Below are positions 61,894-64,000 of a stretch of DNA of 64,000 nt, in pieces. The notes beneath the pieces are model-generated. The model did not search any database. It was given only the letters and a program-made list of their open reading frames with translations, and was not told the origin of the DNA. Both the position numbers and the translations under genes were made by a program. This DNA is from UBA5109 sp964606735 (GTDB lineage: Bacteria; Pseudomonadota; Gammaproteobacteria; Pseudomonadales; Pseudohongiellaceae): assembly GCA_964606735.1 (NCBI GenBank), contig CAZSHI010000007.1, positions 31,152 to 95,151 of the forward strand, in the 5' to 3' direction. Each line of letters begins with the position of its first letter. Positions within the stretch are counted from its first letter, which is position 1.

Positions 61894-62820
61894 TTAAAGC
61901 TCTGGTTTTTCATAAAGCGCAAAGCTTGCATTGAAAAAAGCTGCCATTAGCAGCTCTGCCAGTATCGTTAGCAGGCGCATTAACAAAACTGATACGATAA
62001 CTACCGGTTCTGGTATGGCAAGTATTGGGACTATTAGTACCAATACACCTTCCCTGACTCCCAACCCGGCTGGCGTGAATACCGCAAAAATACCAGCAAG
62101 AGCCGCCGCCTGGTACATACCTACAATCGTAATCAGGTGTTCCACGCCTAAATCACTTAGCGATATGATGACCAGATACAATCCTGCACTCTGGATAAAA
62201 AGACTGATGATATAAGCTGCAACAAACAGCAGCATTTTTGAGTAGGACGGCGCCTTATCCAGCGTCGATTGTTTCAGCAGGGTAAAAAGCTTGTTACTGA
62301 AAGGAATAAACAAGGCAGGCACTAAAAGAATCAGTGAACTTATGATGCCGATGATGGCAGCCACTCTCAGGTACTCTGGCAGAGCCAGTGGTAATAGTGA
62401 GATGCTGATTAATATGATGATGCAGCTGGCCGCCTGGTTGGTGATATATTCATAGGCTGAAGCAATTGCAACATTACTTTTGAGTGCCTGCGGATAGGCA
62501 CTGATGCGGAAAATGAAAACAGATACCTTGCCCGGGATGTATTTTCCCAATTGGGATTGGGTCCACGCTTTTCCGGCTCTTAAAAAGCTGCTGCTGATAC
62601 CATATATTCTGGCGAAGTACAGCCAAAGCCAGCAGTTAATCGTATAGGAAAGCATAATCATCAGTAACGCAGCGAGAAGTGGTAAAAACTCAAGTGAAAA
62701 ATCAAAGTTCCTGATGGCATCAATATTATTCAGAATGAAAACACTGAGAAACACCAGCAGTGAGGCGTATAGTAGCCTGATAATCCACTTGAAAAGGAGC
62801 TGAGTGGCAGAACTGTTCAT
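61894..62820 (-). CDS. Lysylphosphatidylglycerol-synthase-TM/flippase-like membrane protein (UPF0104)
   Basis: A 308-residue polytopic protein with about eight helices of the AglD/LPG-synthase transmembrane family. Characteristic segments are WTQSQLGKYIPGKVSVFIFR, YEYITNQAASCIIILISISL and GIFAVFTPAGLGVREGVLVL. Members sit beside glycosyltransferases and are suspected lipid-linked sugar transporters or assembly factors. Its ATG overlaps the stop of the GT4 gene by four bases, so the two are coupled. Confidence 0.88.
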   Translation of the reverse strand: MNSSATQLLFKWIIRLLYASLLVFLSVFILNNIDAIRNFDFSLEFLPLLAALLMIMLSYTINCWLWLYFARIYGISSSFLRAGKAWTQSQLGKYIPGKVSVFIFRISAYPQALKSNVAIASAYEYITNQAASCIIILISISLLPLALPEYLRVAAIIGIISSLILLVPALFIPFSNKLFTLLKQSTLDKAPSYSKMLLFVAAYIISLFIQSAGLYLVIISLSDLGVEHLITIVGMYQAAALAGIFAVFTPAGLGVREGVLVLIVPILAIPEPVVIVSVLLMRLLTILAELLMAAFFNASFALYEKPEL

Positions 62821-63968
62821 GAAGCCTTAATCCGGGCATGAGTATTCAACATGTCCGACAGTTTTTCACGAATGGCCTCCTGGCTCAGGTGTCGTTGAAA
62901 GAACTCTGTAGCAGCAATTTCCTGCTTTTTTTGCAGTGACTTGTCGCTGGAAAATTCTGTAATCATTTTGGCTAGCTCTTGAGCATTGTGTCCTGAGTCC
63001 AGTGTTAGTGGCATGTCGAGTTCCCTGTTAATACGCCTGAAACTGCTGCTTTCACGTGTAATAAAGGCTTTACCTGCAGCAGCATAATAATAAACCTTGT
63101 AGGGGATAACCCGGTCAGTTTTTTGGGTATGTCCGAAGATGCCCAGACATAAATCGGCTTTACTGATTTCCTGGATGAGATAAGACGTCGGGTAAAAGCC
63201 CCTGTCCCAGTTTACGTTGCTGTGAGGATTTGTATGCAGAAATTCATCAAGCAGATGTGCATCCTGTCCATCCCCGATAAATTTGTATTTGATGTGCGCT
63301 TGATCCTGTAAGGTACTGACTGCCTGCAGGATATACTGGATGCCATGTAGTGGAACAAAAGAGCCGATAAACAGACAATTGAAAGTGTCATCATCATGCT
63401 CGGCTTCTACTGGGCGCTCAATAGGTGGAATGCACAGGTAGATGACTTCAAATTTTTCTCTTGCAAGCCTGAACAAGCCTGCATAAAACTCAGCATTTTC
63501 TTCTGTGTCAGTAATAATTCGGTCAGATACACGAAAGGCCCTGCATTCTGCCCAGTACACAAAACGGGCAATAAAAGAATTGGGCACATATAAAGTCCGA
63601 TCATTGATTGCTGTGTCATACAAAGAAATGAAGGCGTCAAAGAAAATGAAGGGTCTTCGCGATCGGGGTATAAAAGAGAACAGCAGAGCCAGAAACACTC
63701 CTGGATAACAGATATAGATATTAGGCTTGTTAAGGGTGATTGTCTTAAAATATACCCACAGTGTTGCCCATAGATAGCGCAGCATAGAGAATATTTTTTT
63801 TATGGGATTTCTGCTGTTGAGGGTTTTGAAATGCCCTGAATTTTCAAGATCATAAATGGTGGTGCTGACGGATACATCCGGCAAGGCTGCAATAAGCGGG
63901 ATTTTGTATTTTACGTTGGGATACAGATCGGATACAGATGTCACACCGATAATGTTTAGCTCTATCAT
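62817..63968 (-). CDS. Family 4 (GT-B) glycosyltransferase
   Basis: A 383-residue GT-B enzyme. The N-terminal half is variable with a hydrophobic patch (IYICYPGVFLALLFSFIPR). The C-terminal half has CLFIGSFVPLHGIQYILQAV, YKFIGDGQDAHLLDEFL, and VIPYKVYYYAAAGKAFITRE in place of the donor-binding loop, followed by RINRELDMPLTL. Sugar and acceptor are unknown. ATG at 63968 is preceded by GGGAAA. The 32 bases beyond it to the window end hold nothing recognisable. Confidence 0.88.
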   Translation of the reverse strand: MIELNIIGVTSVSDLYPNVKYKIPLIAALPDVSVSTTIYDLENSGHFKTLNSRNPIKKIFSMLRYLWATLWVYFKTITLNKPNIYICYPGVFLALLFSFIPRSRRPFIFFDAFISLYDTAINDRTLYVPNSFIARFVYWAECRAFRVSDRIITDTEENAEFYAGLFRLAREKFEVIYLCIPPIERPVEAEHDDDTFNCLFIGSFVPLHGIQYILQAVSTLQDQAHIKYKFIGDGQDAHLLDEFLHTNPHSNVNWDRGFYPTSYLIQEISKADLCLGIFGHTQKTDRVIPYKVYYYAAAGKAFITRESSSFRRINRELDMPLTLDSGHNAQELAKMITEFSSDKSLQKKQEIAATEFFQRHLSQEAIREKLSDMLNTHARIKAS

Positions 63969-64000
63969 GGGTTTCCCATTTTCTGTCCCGCTTAATTAAT

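Noticed and set aside
1..64000. CRISPR arrays, tRNA/rRNA genes, insertion sequences, prophage, toxin-antitoxin or known defence genes
   Set aside because: Looked for on both strands; no regular repeat-spacer pattern, no tRNA-like cloverleaf noticed, no transposase, integrase or defence-family motif. rnpB is the only RNA gene found.

Overview
The window looks like chromosome from a gammaproteobacterium of the Pseudomonas/Cellvibrio/marine-oligotroph side of the class. The gene order murA-hisG-hisD-algW-nif3, cysD-cysNC, yhcB-zapE-rplM-rpsI-pet-sspAB, BON-gmhA/diaA-yraN-lpoA-rsmI-rnpB, then the complete dcw cluster, lpxC, secA, argJ, mutT and yacG-coaE-pilDCB-pilA closely follows Pseudomonas aeruginosa. 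An mDAP-type MurE, LpxC, LpoA, a TonB-dependent receptor and type IV pilus genes confirm a Gram-negative. The assignment comes from gene content and order only; the species cannot be named. No tRNA, rRNA operon, insertion sequence, prophage or CRISPR array was seen.

Layout. 1-5.9 kb: peptidoglycan and histidine genes, a membrane-anchored DegS/AlgW protease, Nif3-like protein, YciH and a DUF1244 protein. 6-9 kb: a TonB-dependent receptor and a fructosamine-kinase-like gene. 9-12.4 kb, minus strand: sulfate activation (cysD, fused cysNC) and YhcB/ZapG. 12.5-18.6 kb: zapE, ribosomal proteins L13/S9, a bc1 complex in which cytochrome b and c1 form one polypeptide, and sspAB. 18.6-24.1 kb: envelope genes (BON lipoprotein, SIS isomerase, YraN, LpoA), with a PhoH-like ATPase placed divergently among them, and rsmI. 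24.1-28.3 kb: the main accessory region, holding two DUF6644-like membrane proteins, two DUF6152-like secreted proteins, an unknown lipoprotein and an AT-rich CPBP protease. 28.5 kb: the RNase P RNA gene. 29.1-47.1 kb: the dcw cell wall/division cluster from mraZ to lpxC, nearly all overlapping or tightly spaced. 47.2-53.5 kb: an M23 peptidase, secA, argJ, mutT, yacG and coaE. 53.5-58.2 kb: pilD, pilC and pilB divergent from pilA. 58.3-64 kb: a surface-glycan or pilin-glycosylation set (GT-C membrane enzyme, GT2, methyltransferase, flippase-like protein, GT4).

Points that stand out. (1) pilB homology continues upstream of the longest canonical ORF but is cut by an in-frame TAA at 57376-57378. 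(2) The GT-C gene after pilA has a probable 1-base frameshift near 60020; together these put two lesions in one pilus/glycan region. (3) Cytochrome b and c1 are fused. (4) The DUF6644/DUF6152/lipoprotein locus is the best candidate for an undescribed system. Both DUF6152-like proteins should start with His-His after signal peptide cleavage and share a later NPH motif, which suggests a metal site. One of them has a PhoP-like direct repeat placed correctly against a -10 box. (5) FtsI carries SSQ where SSN is expected.
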